Notes: generated from the letters alone by a model not told the origin. A stretch of DNA of 64,000 nucleotides from Sphagnum magellanicum (GCA_021904315.1 CM038913.1:7749958-7813957); one strand, 5' to 3'. Numbered from the stretch's first letter, positions 44,067 through 56,776 are shown. Translations and numbers: made by a program.

Positions 44067-46368
44067 ATGGACAGAGAAAGAGTAATCTTTGATTCTTCCT
44101 CAGAGGATCTCATCACAACACCCCTAGTGACTGACAACGATGGCACTGGAATTTCCAACATTAGTAGCTCAAGTCTTGTGGGTGGGAGAACCAGAGGCAG
44201 TGGTAGTGGAAGTGGAGTTCAAGGAGCTGTCAGGTACCTGAGGAGGGCAGGGAGCAGGGGGCTCAACAGGGCGCCATCCAGGCAAGTACGTGAAGCAGCT
44301 GCAGCACATCTTGATGAGCGGCAGAATGATTGGGCTTACTCCAGGCCAGTCGTACTGTTGGATCTGCTGTGGAATTTAGCATTTCTTCTGGTGGCCACAG
44401 CAGTGGTGATTTTGAGCAGGGATGAGAGACCCGAGGTGCCATTGCGCTTGTGGATTGTAGGGTATGCATTGCAATGCATTGTGCACATGCTTTGTGTCTC
44501 CTTGGAGTATAGGCGGCGGCGTCAGCGGCGTGCTGCTACACCTTCTGATACACCAGTGGAGACATCCCTATCACATGACTCTATGCAGGCTTTGGATTCA
44601 ACTGGTGGTGAAAATGCTGACACCAGGTGTTTTAACTCTTGCCAATTTATGCGAGAGACTTGTGCTCTTTACAAATGCTCATTGCAATTTGCTTCGTACT
44701 CTACTGGAAAATTTCAGATACTTGTCAAATGCAGCAAATTTAGCTGGCAGTGGTGATTTTCACCATTTGGGACTAGGGATGCTTTCAAGCTGCATCTATC
44801 TCAGTTGCAAATGGTGGAAAAGCTAGAATGGCAATCAGTACACACTTACAGAAAGTTTCTGATTTGTATTCTGATTTTTGAAACCTTTGGCATGCAGCTT
44901 AGTGAAGCGGTTGGAGTCTGGCAACACCATGTTCTCGTTTGTATGGTGGATGTTTGGGTCCTATTTAATCATTTCTGGAGGTGAAGATCTTATCAATGAG
45001 GCTCCATACCTTTACTGGTGAGGAAACCTGCAAACACCTCCACATCTCTGTTGGAGTTCACTTCCATTGACAACCTAGCTCTGATGAGTACTGTCTGTAG
45101 TAAATATTTCAATAGGAGATAATAGACTAATGGGGCAGTTAAATTATTTTTCAGCTATTTCAGAAATTTCCTTAGACATGCACTGAGAATAGATTTGGGG
45201 GATGCTCTTGTGATTTATGATCTGTTGCTTACTGGATCTGCAGGCTGTGTTTGGTGTTTTTGGCATTTGATGTGCTCTTTGTGGTGTTCTGCGTTGCATT
45301 GGCATTTGTCATTGGCATTGCTGTCTGCTGTTGCCTCCCCTGTATCATTGCCATCCTCTATGCAGTTGCTGAAGAGGTGAATTATTCATGTCTCTATTTT
45401 CTTCCACATTTAATAGCCAGTGATAGATTTAGGTCTTCCCTGTGATGCAGTGATTTTCTCCTTCATAGAAGGAGATGAGGCCATGGTCACTAATTCCACC
45501 TATCTAGCAGTGCTGTCCTTTCTGGAGTTTCAGAGAGCTTATTGAATGCTTGTCCCAAGAGTTCATATGCTTGAATGAAGACTCTGTTATCACTCGCAAC
45601 TTTGTTGCTGGTTCAAAATTTGGATGATGCTAGAAGCAGCATGGTACAGTGTCTGCATATGCTGGAACATGTCTTGCAGAGTTTGCAAAGCAGTTTACGC
45701 CTGGAGAGATGTTGAAGCATGCCTCAGATATCTTCATATGTGGTAGAAGCACCGAGGATTTTCTATAGATGACTATCTCTCCAACTCATTCAAGTTTTTG
45801 CCCTTAATCAGGAGGGTGCATCAGAGGAAGAGATCAATGCACTGGATAAGTACAAGTTCCGGCGCACTGACAGCAACAGCTCTAGTGTGGTGAAGACAGG
45901 AGCTTTCACAGGGGTGATGAGTTTGATGGGATCTTCAGACAGGGTGACTGAGCGTGCCATAGATGGCGAGGATGCGGTATGTAGTTAGGTCAAGATATAT
46001 GTTTGTTGATTGCACATCTCATCTCATAACAGGTTCAGTGACCTACTGGTGATGAAGGATGTGATGTATTGATGAATGCATTTTCCTCACACTTGCGCAT
46101 TAGGAGGGACTAATCACATTTTGGTGCTTTTAAGATGTTGTCTTACTGCAAGCAAATGGACAGCACCTCTGAATTGCAGTTGTTACATGTGCAGGAATGT
46201 TGCATCTGCCTTTCTCAGTATGAAGATGAAGTGGAGGTGCGGGAGATTCCATGTGGTCATCACTTTCATGCAAGCTGCGTTGATAAGTGGCTGCGCATCA
46301 ATGCCACATGTCCTCTGTGCAAACATAACATCATTCATGGCAACAACAGCCATCAGGAAGAGGTGTGA
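44067..46368 (+). CDS. Membrane-anchored RING-H2 finger E3 ubiquitin ligase, five exons
   Basis: Exons 44067-44626, 44898-45017, 45244-45376, 45812-45976 and 46195-46368, all with GT/AG introns of 218-435 bp and matching phases, give 383 residues and a TGA. The N-terminus is Ser/Gly- and Arg-rich. Hydrophobic segments follow at about 95-117, 127-148, 198-212 and 228-268 (a Cys-rich CCCLPC pair of helices). The C-terminal RING-H2 has C328, C331, C346, H348, H351, C354, C365 and C368 with C-X2-C-X14-C-X-H-X2-H-X2-C-X10-C-X2-C spacing, all ligands present. Order and motifs ([22 protein letters not shown]-terminal EEV) match the plant family of Arabidopsis At1g12760/At1g63170. These are predicted E3 ligases that recruit E2 enzymes, with the RING in the cytosol. 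The ATG at 44067 starts the conserved frame. No damage seen; likely functional. Confidence 0.93.
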
Positions 46369-46990
46369 AGGCAAAATAACAAATGTGCTACTCTGGGACG
46401 ATTCTTACTATCAAAACCTCCACAACAGTTTCTGTTTTTCTGTTTGCTAAAAGACTGGAGGATGCCAGGAGGCAAAGGCTTGTGAGTAGCATGTAAATGT
46501 TAGGTGTTTGGGACAATTGTTGCTCAATTCTACAGGTGTTGTTAAAGGCCATTAAAATCAGCATTACCCATTAGGCACTTTCAATAGTTCGCAAGGGATT
46601 TTGTTTGGTTTCAGGGAAAGTAGAAGCTGGCAAATTAGAAGAAAGATAACAAGTTGATGAGTTGAATGTTGTTCGTTATAGAAGGTGAGCTAGGTTGTCA
46701 TGGTGCAACATTGGAATCCTTGCCAAAATCTTTTTGCAAGAGCTGGCATCATTTGTTGAGCAGTTTCAGCTAAGTTATTCAGGATCAATGCAACATACAG
46801 AAATCAACAGCAGCAATGAAAGCTTGGTGCTCAACATCCCCACAACTTTTGTGTGCGTAAAAGAAAGAGGGCTTCTTCCTGTCAGTTGCAACAACTTTGT
46901 GTGTATAAATTCTCTCCTTAAATCAGCCACTGGCTGTGATTGCAAACAACTCAGCTCTTAATATGCCATTAATAAATAATTGGTTAGAAA
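46369..46990 (+). other. Probable 3'UTR of the RING-H2 gene
   Basis: Complex sequence up to AATAAATAAT at 46971-46980, a plausible polyadenylation signal. The block ATGCCATTAATAAATAATTGGTTAGAAATTA (46962 on) resembles 52330-52365, so a repeat may supply the 3' end. Confidence 0.5.
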
Positions 46991-47024
46991 TTAACTAGGG
47001 GAAAAAGAGAGGCCTAATCACCAA

Positions 47025-47925
47025 TTGACATCATTGTGTAATGTGCTGGTGTTTTTTTTTCCCTTCGCACCTTTGTGCTTTTTGTCACATCTTTCATCTT
47101 ACCTACTGATACCGAATAGTATGAGGCTTGGCTCCTTTTGGTGTTGGAGACCATTACCAGCAATGCTCACTGCCTTGCTTCTTCACAATTTTAGGGGTGC
47201 TCCTTCCTCATTGTTTAAAATTTTGTTTTAGGTTCATTATTTTGCTTTTGTTGTGTCATGATGGTATCTCTTTTTTTCCTTTGCTTGGCATGTTGTGATT
47301 GTGCATGGTGTTGTCTATTTTTTTTGTAGCTTTTAGGACAGTCTTTCCTCACTTTTTGTTTTGTTTTATTTTAGTTTCATTCTTTTGATTTTGTTGTGTC
47401 ATGATGGTAGTTTTTTTTTTCCTTGACATGTTACTACGCTTGGTGTTGTCTATTTTTTCCTAGTTTTTAGGGCACTACTTTATTTTTTTGGTTTTGTTTT
47501 TAACTTTGTTCTTGTGCTTTTGCTCTTTGTGAAGTTAGCGTTTTTCTTTTCTTTGCTTGGTGCATTGTTGTTATGCTTGGTGCATTGTCGTTATGGTTGG
47601 TGTTGTGATTTTTGTGTCGATGATTATCATTAAAAATGTTCACTATTTGTTTCTTCGAAATATTCAGGGAGCTTGTTCCCCATATTTTTTATTATGTTTT
47701 AATTTTGTTCTTTTTTTTTTTTTTGCATTGCAATGTTGGCTTTCTCTTTTTCTTTGTTTGGTACATTGTTGTTGCACTTGGTGTTATGACTTTTGCACTA
47801 GTGATCATCACCAACAATGTTTGTTGTTAGCTTCTTCGCAATTTTCAAGGGGTTCTTTCTTTATTTTTTGGTTTTGTTTTGCTTTGCCCTTCTGTTTTTG
47901 TTATGTCATGATCTGAAGCTTTTCA
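47025..47925 (+). repeat. T-rich degenerate tandem repeat, ~130-190 bp units
   Basis: Five diverged units carry CTTCTTCRCAATTTTNAGGGG followed by a CTTTCTTNATTTTTTG-type block, near 47176, 47327, 47461, 47650 and 47830. Units also share TTGTTGTGTCATGATGGTA and TGCTTGGTGCATTGT. The strand is very T-rich and A-poor. The open frame at 47557-47916 is this repeat. Confidence 0.6.
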
Positions 47926-47929
47926 ATTT

Positions 47930-48435
47930 TTTTGGTTGACAAATTATTATTTTGATTTGTGTTTCGTTTTTGTTTGCATCTGTCTTTGTTCACATCTATG
48001 TCTCCTACTTGAATCATGCCATTTTCATCTGCATCTGCATTTTTTGCTTACATTGTGTTGACAAGATGCTTATTTTTGCATCTCACCCTTGTCATAACTA
48101 CATCACGTTGACGTGAAATTTGTTTTCGCATTGTGCCTGCATCACTTTCATGCTTTTACTTTCATCTTTCTTTCTTTTTGCATCGTTTTGTTTTTTTTTG
48201 TGTCTTGCTATGTTATTAAAATTATTTGGTTGTTTCATTAATTATTTGTTTGATTTGTGCAAGTTGTCATGTTCTACTTTTGGTTTCTCCTATTTCAAAG
48301 TTTTTTTTGTTTGATATGTTGTGTAGGTGCAATTCATTTGGATTTTATGTTATATTTTTGTTTTAATGATTTTTTTTCCTTTTGTTTTTTGTTTTTTTAA
48401 TTTTTTTTACAATTTCTACTATTATGAAAAAGGTT
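47930..48435. other. T-rich stretch, no gene
   Basis: Continues the T bias, with repeats of TTCATCTGCATCTGCAT-like motifs (48020-48080). Confidence 0.5.
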
Positions 48436-48439
48436 TATG

Positions 48440-51010
48440 ATGAAGGTTTTGCAAATCTTGTTTTTGAAGTTTGGAAGGATACTTTACCTATTGCAAGTAT
48501 TCCTCCTATTTAGTTGCTAAACCTAAAGGTTTTTGGATCCTCTCTTGTTGGACTACTTACATCAACAATCACCACTAATTTGGGTGATGAACTTTTGTGT
48601 TTAGTGATGAAAGTGACATTTACATGTAATGTGTTAATTACTTGCATAAATCTTTTGTAGAATCTCCTATTGATTTTCCCAAGTTGAATCATGAAGGAGA
48701 TGTAGGTATGTTTGTGCTCTTTTTTGACCTTTCTATTCTTTTGAGTCTTGAAGATTTTGATGCCAATGTTTTTGCTTTTACATTTGATTTTTAAAATGTT
48801 TGTAGCCATGAGGTTGCTCTTACTTTTGATCACATTGATCATAGCAACTCTAAACCTACTGCTTTTGGATTTGACATTATTGAGGGGGCTAAATGTGAAT
48901 CTCATGTTAAGAAGCCATTATCGAAGTCTTGCTTTTTGGATATTGATAAAAAAAAAAGATGGAAAATGTGAATCGAGGAGGTTAGAGAACAAGTAAACAT
49001 GTTGAACTTTGGGCAAATAACGCATTTGATGAATGGTGATTGTTTTAAGATTTTGATTTACAATTATCAATTGTAGATTTGTTTGAAAATGAATAATCTA
49101 TTTTAGATTTGGAGGACATGTTATTTTCATTTGTGTTGCAAATTGCAAAAATTGACATCAACTTATACCCTCCAACAAGATGTTGTTTTCTTTCAAAATT
49201 TTGAGTTTTTGTTTTTATTGTTTGCAAATAGGGTTTAGGGCTTAATGTTTCTCTTGTTTAGAAAGAGGTTTTATGGTTTATGGTTTTTGTTTTTTTAAAT
49301 TAGGGCTTAAGGTGTTTGCTATTTGCAACATTTGTTTTTTATTTGATTTTTTTTCTTTGTGTTATTTTTGTAACATCCAATCATTGATAACAAGTATTGG
49401 ACAAATGATATGGAAAGGGTAAGAGCAACATGTGGTTGAATTTGGTAGGTGTTTGTAGTTTCATTCAAAATCTTCCTTGAATCAAGGTACCACTGGGTTA
49501 AGGTTGCCAATGATGAAGCAACTATCTGTCATTATCAGCTGGATTTGGGAAGGTTATTAAAAAATTTGAAGTCTTGTTCATCGATAAGGAATGACGAATG
49601 TTAACAAAAGTAATATGTTAACTTAATTATCCATTTGGCTTGAATATTATATTCAAATATTTCTACATTCACATTTTTTTCATGAAGGGGTGTTTTGAGT
49701 TTCACAATGTTGATTTTGACAAGTTTGCTTTATGGTCGTTACCTCATGGTGTTGTTCTTAGGTTTTGTCAAGGAGTTTCAAAGATTAGTGCATCGATATC
49801 ATTAGATGTTTTACACATTGCCATCATTTTGCAATTGATTGTCATGTTGATGATGCCATTTTGACTTACAAAAAGGTAATTTGGTGTTTATCTTACCAAG
49901 TGTTATGATGACAAACTTGGGCTACATCCATTTTTCTTACACATTATTCCTAAGTGGAAGGCATCAAATCAAGTATGGTCAATTGGTCACAATCAACTAC
50001 AACTTATTATGGATATTCTTATCGCTAACTTTTTTGAATTGAAATAAAAGGTCTTGTTCAACAATATGGGCAAAGGGCATCATTTGTATGGAGGAGGTTT
50101 TGGTTCCTTGATAGTAAAGTATGGAGGTTATGAACTTAATGTACTATTTATTTTTTGGATCTACTATTTGTTTTGTTTCAATATTTGTTTTCTATTTTGA
50201 TTTGTTTTGTGTTTTGTTTGATTTTTTTCCCCATTTGTTGATGTGCCTGAGTTGTTTTTGGGTTCTATGTGAAAATATAACTAGATTGATAAGCATTTAA
50301 TTGACAAGGCAATGTAACAAATCATAAGTGGTGAATTAAAAAATGGCCATTTGTTGAAATATGAGGAAGCATTTAACGAAGATGAAGCTACAATTGAAAA
50401 AACCAAGGTAACTTCACTTACATTGTTTTGCAAGTTTGTTTGTTTTTCTTTAAATGATTCAAGGTTTATGCTTTAAAATTTTCATGTTTGAGAAGATGAT
50501 GTTGGGGATGTGACTTTTTCGTCTACAATGGTTTCTAGTTGTGTGAGAATTTCTATTGACATTGGCCATGATGGTTTTGTTGGTGTTATGTTGACTTCTC
50601 AAGATATTAATGTGATTGGTGGCTTCAATTGTCATGCTCCTTTTCATATAGTTTCTTTTTATGCTACTATTTCTATTGTTGTCTCTTTTGTTGCCACTTA
50701 TATTACTATTGCTTTTATTGATGTAAAAAAAATCAAGACCATAGTTTGTTTTGCTATTACTTCCACAAATCAAAGGTAGGCCCTCATATAGGCACCAAAA
50801 TTAGAATAAGGTGGATTTAACATTGACCTTGAAAACAATTTTTGGACTAACTTGTTTGAAAAGGAGTTGCCAAAATACAATGATAGATTACAAGCCATGT
50901 ACTTTTGTCCTCCATTTGAGGCTATCAATGCCAACAAAGAAACTAGCCACATCTTCAAGCATTTTCAAAACTAACCTATTACCATTAATTATGTCATAGA
51001 TCCAAAATCT
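48440..51010 (+). pseudogene. Decayed coding sequence, family not recognised
   Basis: Across several frames and many stops there are protein-like stretches: FEVWKDTLPIASIPP, ESPIDFPKLNHEGDVG, EVALTFDHIDHSNSKP, EFHNVDFDKFALWSLPHG, LGLHPFFLHIIPKWKASNQ and LPKYNDRLQAMYFCPPFEA. Their composition is unlike the flanking AT-rich DNA read as codons, and they run in one direction, which suggests an old transposon or gene relic. No catalytic motif could be identified. Confidence 0.35.
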
Positions 51011-51299
51011 ATCCTTAGTTTAATGCCACTAGACGTATTTGATAAGTAGAATTATTTTTATTTTAATATAATTATTTTTAAAAAAAATTGATGGTTTTTA
51101 TAATCATTCAAACTATTTCTGAACTTTTTTGTTATGCAAGAATGTATTTGGTTGTAGTAATACTTACATAATAAAAGTTTAGGGGAAAATGTGGATAAGA
51201 TGATAGTTCAAGATAAAATTTTGGATTCCATGAAGATGTTGAAGGTTTGGGTTGTTGAAAAATCAATGTTGGGTTCTTTACAATATTGTCTAGTGATGG

Positions 51300-51480
51300 T
51301 TTATTATTGGTAGGTTTTCTAGGAACATTGCATTGATCGATGGTTTTTCTAGATGTTTTTTGGAACATTATTTTGGGTTATGGTTGATGGGAGGTTTTTT
51401 GGATTTTTTTCGGAGCATTGCCTTGGGTTTTCTAGGATGGTTTCTAGAAACATTGCTTTGGGTTTTGGGGATTGGTGGAG
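51300..51480 (+). repeat. Imperfect repeat of GGAACATTGCTTTGGGTTTT
   Basis: Four diverged copies of TTTCTAGGAACATTGC/TTGGAACATTATTTTGGG within 180 bp. Confidence 0.55.
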
Positions 51481-51484
51481 TGGA

Positions 51485-52025
51485 ATCCAAATAGAGAACA
51501 CTTTAAATGTTCTAATCCATAGTCTCTCTATGAATCATTTTTATTGAAGTAACATAGTACTTCGGAAAATAATAAGATTCATTTTTTATTTGTTGATCTT
51601 GGGTTTCATTTAATTATTTAATTATTAATTTTTTTAAATTAAAAAAATTATGACTTTCATTCTTGTAAAAATCTACCCAATGAATGTATTGTCACAATTT
51701 TGACTAAATTTGTTGTTAAAAAAATCAAAGCCTAATGACAAAATTAAAAATGAAAAAGAAGAGGAAATTTATTTAATAAAAAAAAGAATGATAATTTTAT
51801 TAAAAAAACTTATTGAGTAACTTTCGGCTAGTGGAACTTAGGTTGTCAAATTGGCGGGTATGTTTTTCCAATTGAAAATTACTCTAATGCATTGTGTTGT
51901 AATTCGTTCCATCTTTGGCCTAATGGAGGCCCAAAAAATGCAATGAAAAAAAATGGTTGATGTTTTATGTTCCACACATAATTGAAGGAATAAACAAAAG
52001 AAAAAGAACCCCAAAATTTTACACA
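51485..52025. other. Gene-free AT-rich stretch
   Basis: Nothing recognised. Confidence 0.5.
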
Positions 52026-52029
52026 TAAA

Positions 52030-52285
52030 ATAGAAGTTCAAACTATTGTTATTTGATTGTTTTAAAAAACTATTGATTCTAGTTCTTTGAATATTTCAAA
52101 ATCATTGAATCACCAATTTGGGTTATTTCAAAAACCTTAAAGAATACCAATAGTTTCCATGAAAAATAGTAAAGAATGGGTAGTCATTTGGTGGTTATTT
52201 CATTTTGTATATAATTTTTGAGAACCATGATTATATATCAAAACTAGTTCCTTGAAAATTTTAAGAACCATTAAGGAAGTGAGTG
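52030..52285. repeat. Dispersed repeat with CAAAATCATTGAATCAC motifs, copy 3
   Basis: Shares TTATTTCAAAAACC, GTTTCCATGAAA and CCATGATTATATATCAAAAC with the copies at 26960 and 38430. Confidence 0.45.
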
Positions 52286-52394
52286 TATACCTAGATTGAT
52301 AATTGATGGGTATCTATCCCGAATTCTAACATGCCATTAAGAAGTAATTAGTTAGAAATTAGTAATTAATTAATGGGTTTGCAACATTCACTTG

Positions 52395-52650
52395 TTTTTC
52401 CCCAAATTTCAGATGTTGTGTTATTTGATAATATCTCAATAGGGTTTTAATATTATATAACATTAGGTTTTTAAGATTCCTAAACATTGAAAAAAACTAG
52501 TTAAACAATTACTACCAAATTTAAAACAAAGTCCAAATGCAAGCAAACAATTTCCAAAAAAACATTTCTTGAAATTTGATTTTTTTTCAAAAAAATGAAA
52601 AATTTGCAACAAAGTATTGCCTTTTTATTTTTTGCATTTTGGAGCCCTAG
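52395..52650. repeat. Dispersed repeat, copy of 8370-8660
   Basis: Blocks CAGATGTTGTGTTATTTG, AAAAATTTGCAACA and GCCTTTTTATTTTTTGCATTTT, in the same order as at 8370-8660. Confidence 0.4.
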
Positions 52651-52699
52651 AAACCAATGAGAAATTAGTGGCTAATTAGTGTAGTGTTCTAAAAAACAA

Positions 52700-53945
52700 T
52701 TGTGAATATGTCGGTTGGCTACAAATTGTGAATGCTATATGTAAATGTGACTTTTTTTTTTGGGTAGGTGGATCCAATTAATTATATAGAAAATTATTTT
52801 GACTAGATTATCATAATTTTTTTATGTTCATAACTTGTTGGTGACAAAATTTTAAATTTTGTATGTTCAAGTGATTAAACTTTTTTTGTTTGACCAATTA
52901 TTGTATTTTGATCAATGTAACATTGCAGTAACAAATGTTTCAACATGGCAGATTTTGTGACTATTGAATGTGAAGAATTATTGATCTATGCGTGCTTTAT
53001 TTCATAGCCATGCATAACAAAAACCATTATACAAGATCTATATCCTTGGTTTTTGTTTTTTGTTTGAAATCATATTTGTGCAATTGAGCTTTCATCAAAC
53101 CAAGGTTTTCTTGTGAAAGGCTAAAAGAGGACTAGCATAATCTTGTAACCAAAAGAAAACAAGCCACACATCTAACCAAAATAATTAAAATTCTAATAAA
53201 CCAAGAAAAAAGGATCACTAAACGGGGAGTGGCTTTCAATTTCCATTTTCTATGACACATATACAAGAACATGGGAATAAAGGGAAAAGGGGGAAAGAAA
53301 AAAAGAAAAATGTATGTTGTTTTGAATAGTGGGGATGTTAAATTACTGACCTTTTTTTATATCATATCCTTAATGGAGTAGATTTGTGCAAATAAAAAAA
53401 GTTCAACACTTGCACAAACAATCTAGATGGTAGACAATCTATGGTAGTAAAATCAACAAGTGATGGTGTACTTATTTCACAAATTAAATTTCATAAAGGC
53501 ATGCTGAAACAAGCTATTGCATGAGCCTAGATCCTAAGCCTCTAGCTAAAAGTTGGAACTTGGGATGATAAAATGCCTTTTCCCCTATACACATGCAAGT
53601 AAAACCCAAGAATTGAATCAAAAAATGAATGTTGTATGGGTAATTTATAAGCAAACATGGGGATGAATATAAACATTCATCCTCATTATGGACGAATGTT
53701 TTATTTTATCATTAAATTTTTGTTAATGAAAATTTTTTCCCCCATAATTTTGATTAGTTAGAACTTCATGAAACATAATCTAATTCTATCTGATATAACA
53801 TTTATTGAATAATATAATGTAAATTCCATTATAAATATATTTCATGGCTATGGTTTTAAAATGCACAATTTTCAATATGCCTTAATTATATTAGTATTAT
53901 TCTGCTAACATTCACACAATGGTTTTTTTTTTGTGGGGGGGATAA
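52700..53945. other. Gene-free AT-rich stretch
   Basis: No gene or element recognised. A G-run (GTGGGGGGG) occurs at about 53934-53941. Confidence 0.5.
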
Positions 53946-53949
53946 ACTA

Positions 53950-54430
53950 ACTTAATGTCATTGATGAATATGAGGGTTTTTTTTCCCCACCTCCAAAGGT
54001 GCCACAACTTCCTTCAAACCTATTCATAAGTGTTATTCATGACAATGGGCGGTTTTTTTTTCATTTTTTTCCCATGGTGCCACAATTTTTTTCAAATATA
54101 ATTAATGTTGTTGACAACCATGGGTTTTTAATGCTTGAAATATCTTTAAACTACTTACTGTCATTGATGACAATGGATTTTTGAAATAAATTAAGACTCA
54201 ATTTTTCATATTTTAATTAATTAATTAACTTTTCAAACAACCTACTATCCTAAATGACAATGAGGTTTTTCTTAATAATTATTCATTTTCAAGGTGCCTT
54301 AGTTTTCCACAAAGTAGAATATAATGTTGTTGACAACAATGGCGGGTGGGGGGATTTGAACACTCATCACATGACAATATTTCTTAAATTGTTTAACATT
54401 GTTGATGAAAATGATTTTTTAAACAAAATG
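53950..54430 (+). repeat. Tandem repeat, ~75-bp unit, about seven copies
   Basis: A core AATGTTGTTGACAACAATGGGNGGTTTTT recurs near 53953, 54028, 54103, 54155, 54248, 54322 and 54395. Most spacings are 73-75 bp; 52 plus 93 equals about two units. Some units also share GGTGCCACAA/GGTGCCTTAG. Confidence 0.7.
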
Positions 54431-54434
54431 TAAA

Positions 54435-56462
54435 AAATTATTTTGGTCCCATCATCATATTTTCCCCTCTTATCACAATTTCACTATCCATCATTATTAA
54501 ATGACATTCAAATTTGATATTAATACTTGGACCACAAACGAGGATGGATATAAATAAATTTGAATTTATTTATCTTCCAATCATGGATGAATTTCATCCA
54601 ATGATTTATTTATTTAATCCAAATCATAAATGAAATTCATCCATATGAAATCATTCGCCTATGGACATATTCATCCATGTAGGTGGATTAAAATCAGATT
54701 AAGCTTTAACTTCCAAGCTTGAAGCTCCAAGCTCAAGCTTTACAATCATGCATAAACCATCCTTAAATGAACCTTTGCAAGATCATTAGGAATCCCAATT
54801 TATCATCACCTTCCAAACAAATGCATTGTTTAGTCTTATCGTTCATAGCCACTGTTTTTCTTCCATTGACATATTACAAACTTTGTTGTTGGTGGTTATT
54901 TGTCCATAAGTAAATGATGTAATTTTTCTTCATCTAGCAAACTATCCATTAGTTATGGTCGGTGACTAACAAGGGTTTTTGTGGTTGTTCACAAATGTTG
55001 AAAAAAGAAAGAGGTAAACCTAAGGTTGGAATTGCCATTCATTACAACAAACAAGAAACTACAACAATATTCATTCAATGTAAAATTCAACAGTTTCAAG
55101 ACTATTCATAATTGTCCACAATAAATGTTTGGAGGATTGAGGTTTGCATTGTTATGAAAAGGATTGGTGACTACAAAGGACCAAAAAAAAAAAACATAAC
55201 TTAAAATTGTTGGAACTTGAAATGCTATTGTAATCAAGAAACAAAACCTTAAAATGATTTAGTTATGCACAATAAACATAAATGTTCAAATTTCAACACA
55301 CTACACTTACATTTCACATAAAACTCAAGGTTATAGACACATAGGATTCACACAACATTAATATTAAAGATTTAGGTTTTAAATAACATGCATAACATTC
55401 CCAACACTCAACATTTGTAGACAAGTGGGATCAAACTTTAAAAGGAAACTAAAATATGTAAACAAGAAAAAATAGTGAACATTGAAATCAATGAAAAGCC
55501 TAGACAATGAGTGTGATGTCAAGTTGCACTTCAGAAATTCATATTGTTGCAATTTGCAACATTTTATTCTTTAATGTGTTGACATTTAAAAATTCATAAA
55601 CATATTCCATAACTATCAGTTGCACTAAAAAAGAAATCCAAATTCACGAATACCTTCAAAAGCAAAAAATGTTAATACCTTGCCATTGCACCATTCCAAA
55701 TATTGAAGAATCCACAAACAACAAAGATTTAATCTTGAGTGGAACATCATAGACCAATGTGATCAAGGTAAGAATGAGAAGATTTGCAAAAATTGTTAAT
55801 GAACATTAGAATCTTACCTTAAAAAATAAAAAACTTTTTCCGTTATGTAACACTAAACATAGCTACAACATGAGCATATGAATGTGAACAATGAAGGTGA
55901 GCGTGAGCATATGAATAGGATAAAATATTCTAATGTACATTTTTGTCAAGTCACAAGAATTTCCATACAAAATAGAATGTTCTTGCCACATCAAAAAAAT
56001 AATTCCATATCAACATGATAGATTCTTACCAACTTCGACGAATATTCGATGTCATGTCACCACCTTATAAACATATTATCATGCCTTGTTAACATATAAA
56101 TATAAGGTCATGGCACACATCCATGCAAATGAATAAATTACCAAAATATGAACTTAAACTCCAATGTATGGTTAATTGAAAATGTTGCTATATAACCTTC
56201 CACAACTATGTATACCCATCATGAATCACTCCATACTTCCAAAAGAAAATATGGGCTTAGTTTATAGTCATGGCACAAGATAATAATAGGTGAATTTCAT
56301 TCCAACTCCATGGAGGGTGATGAATATATGTAATTATAGGGAACCCATGTTCTTCATTTTCCCAATGACCCAACCATAATCAACACAAAATCAAAGCATG
56401 TACAAGTTGGGAAATTACTTATTATTACATCATATTACTTATAATTTTGGGGAGGTCTTGAC
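54435..56462. other. Gene-free AT-rich stretch
   Basis: Short palindromic ATGAATTTCATCCA motifs lie around 54580-54670, and clustered AAGCTT-like motifs at 54710-54740. No gene seen. Confidence 0.5.
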
Positions 56463-56470
56463 ATTATAAT

Positions 56471-56776
56471 CAGAGTCCTGCATTGGGCTTGACAACTGTA
56501 CCCATACCCGACCCACAGCTGCGCGGGGTCAATTGTACCCACCCATTACCCACCCATGGCACCTTGTCCATACCCATTACCCACCCATTTACCCTGACTA
56601 CTATACGACGAATCGCCCTATAATCTGCTAACTCAGTCGTTGTAAAGCCCGGGTCCCTCGTACCCACCCATTACCCACCCATGCGTCCAAGCCCATACCC
56701 ATTACCCACCCATTTACCCATGGGTATGGGTGGGTATTGGGTACCCATGGGTATGGGTACCCATTGCAGGACTCTG
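56471..56776. mobile_element. hAT-type MITE with TACCCACCCATT repeats
   Basis: A 306-bp element. Ends are CAGAGTCCTGCATTGGG and its inverted partner (CCCATTGCAGGACTCTG), with one difference. Both sides carry the 8-bp target duplication ATTATAAT (56463-56470 and 56777-56784), the hAT signature. The interior has two long direct blocks of TACCCACCCATTACCCACCC and, near the right end, palindromic GGGTACCCATGGGTATGGGTACCC-type sequence. It is much more GC-rich than its surroundings. There is no coding capacity; the frames here (56470-56886, minus) are the repeat translated. Confidence 0.93.

Noticed and set aside
44464-44826. 120-codon frame overlapping the first RING exon
   Set aside because: It is out of frame with the conserved protein, whose exon ends at the donor at 44627.
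46076-46450. 124-codon frame over the RING exon
   Set aside because: It is a shadow of exon 5 (46195-46368), which carries the RING-H2 ligands in the other frame.
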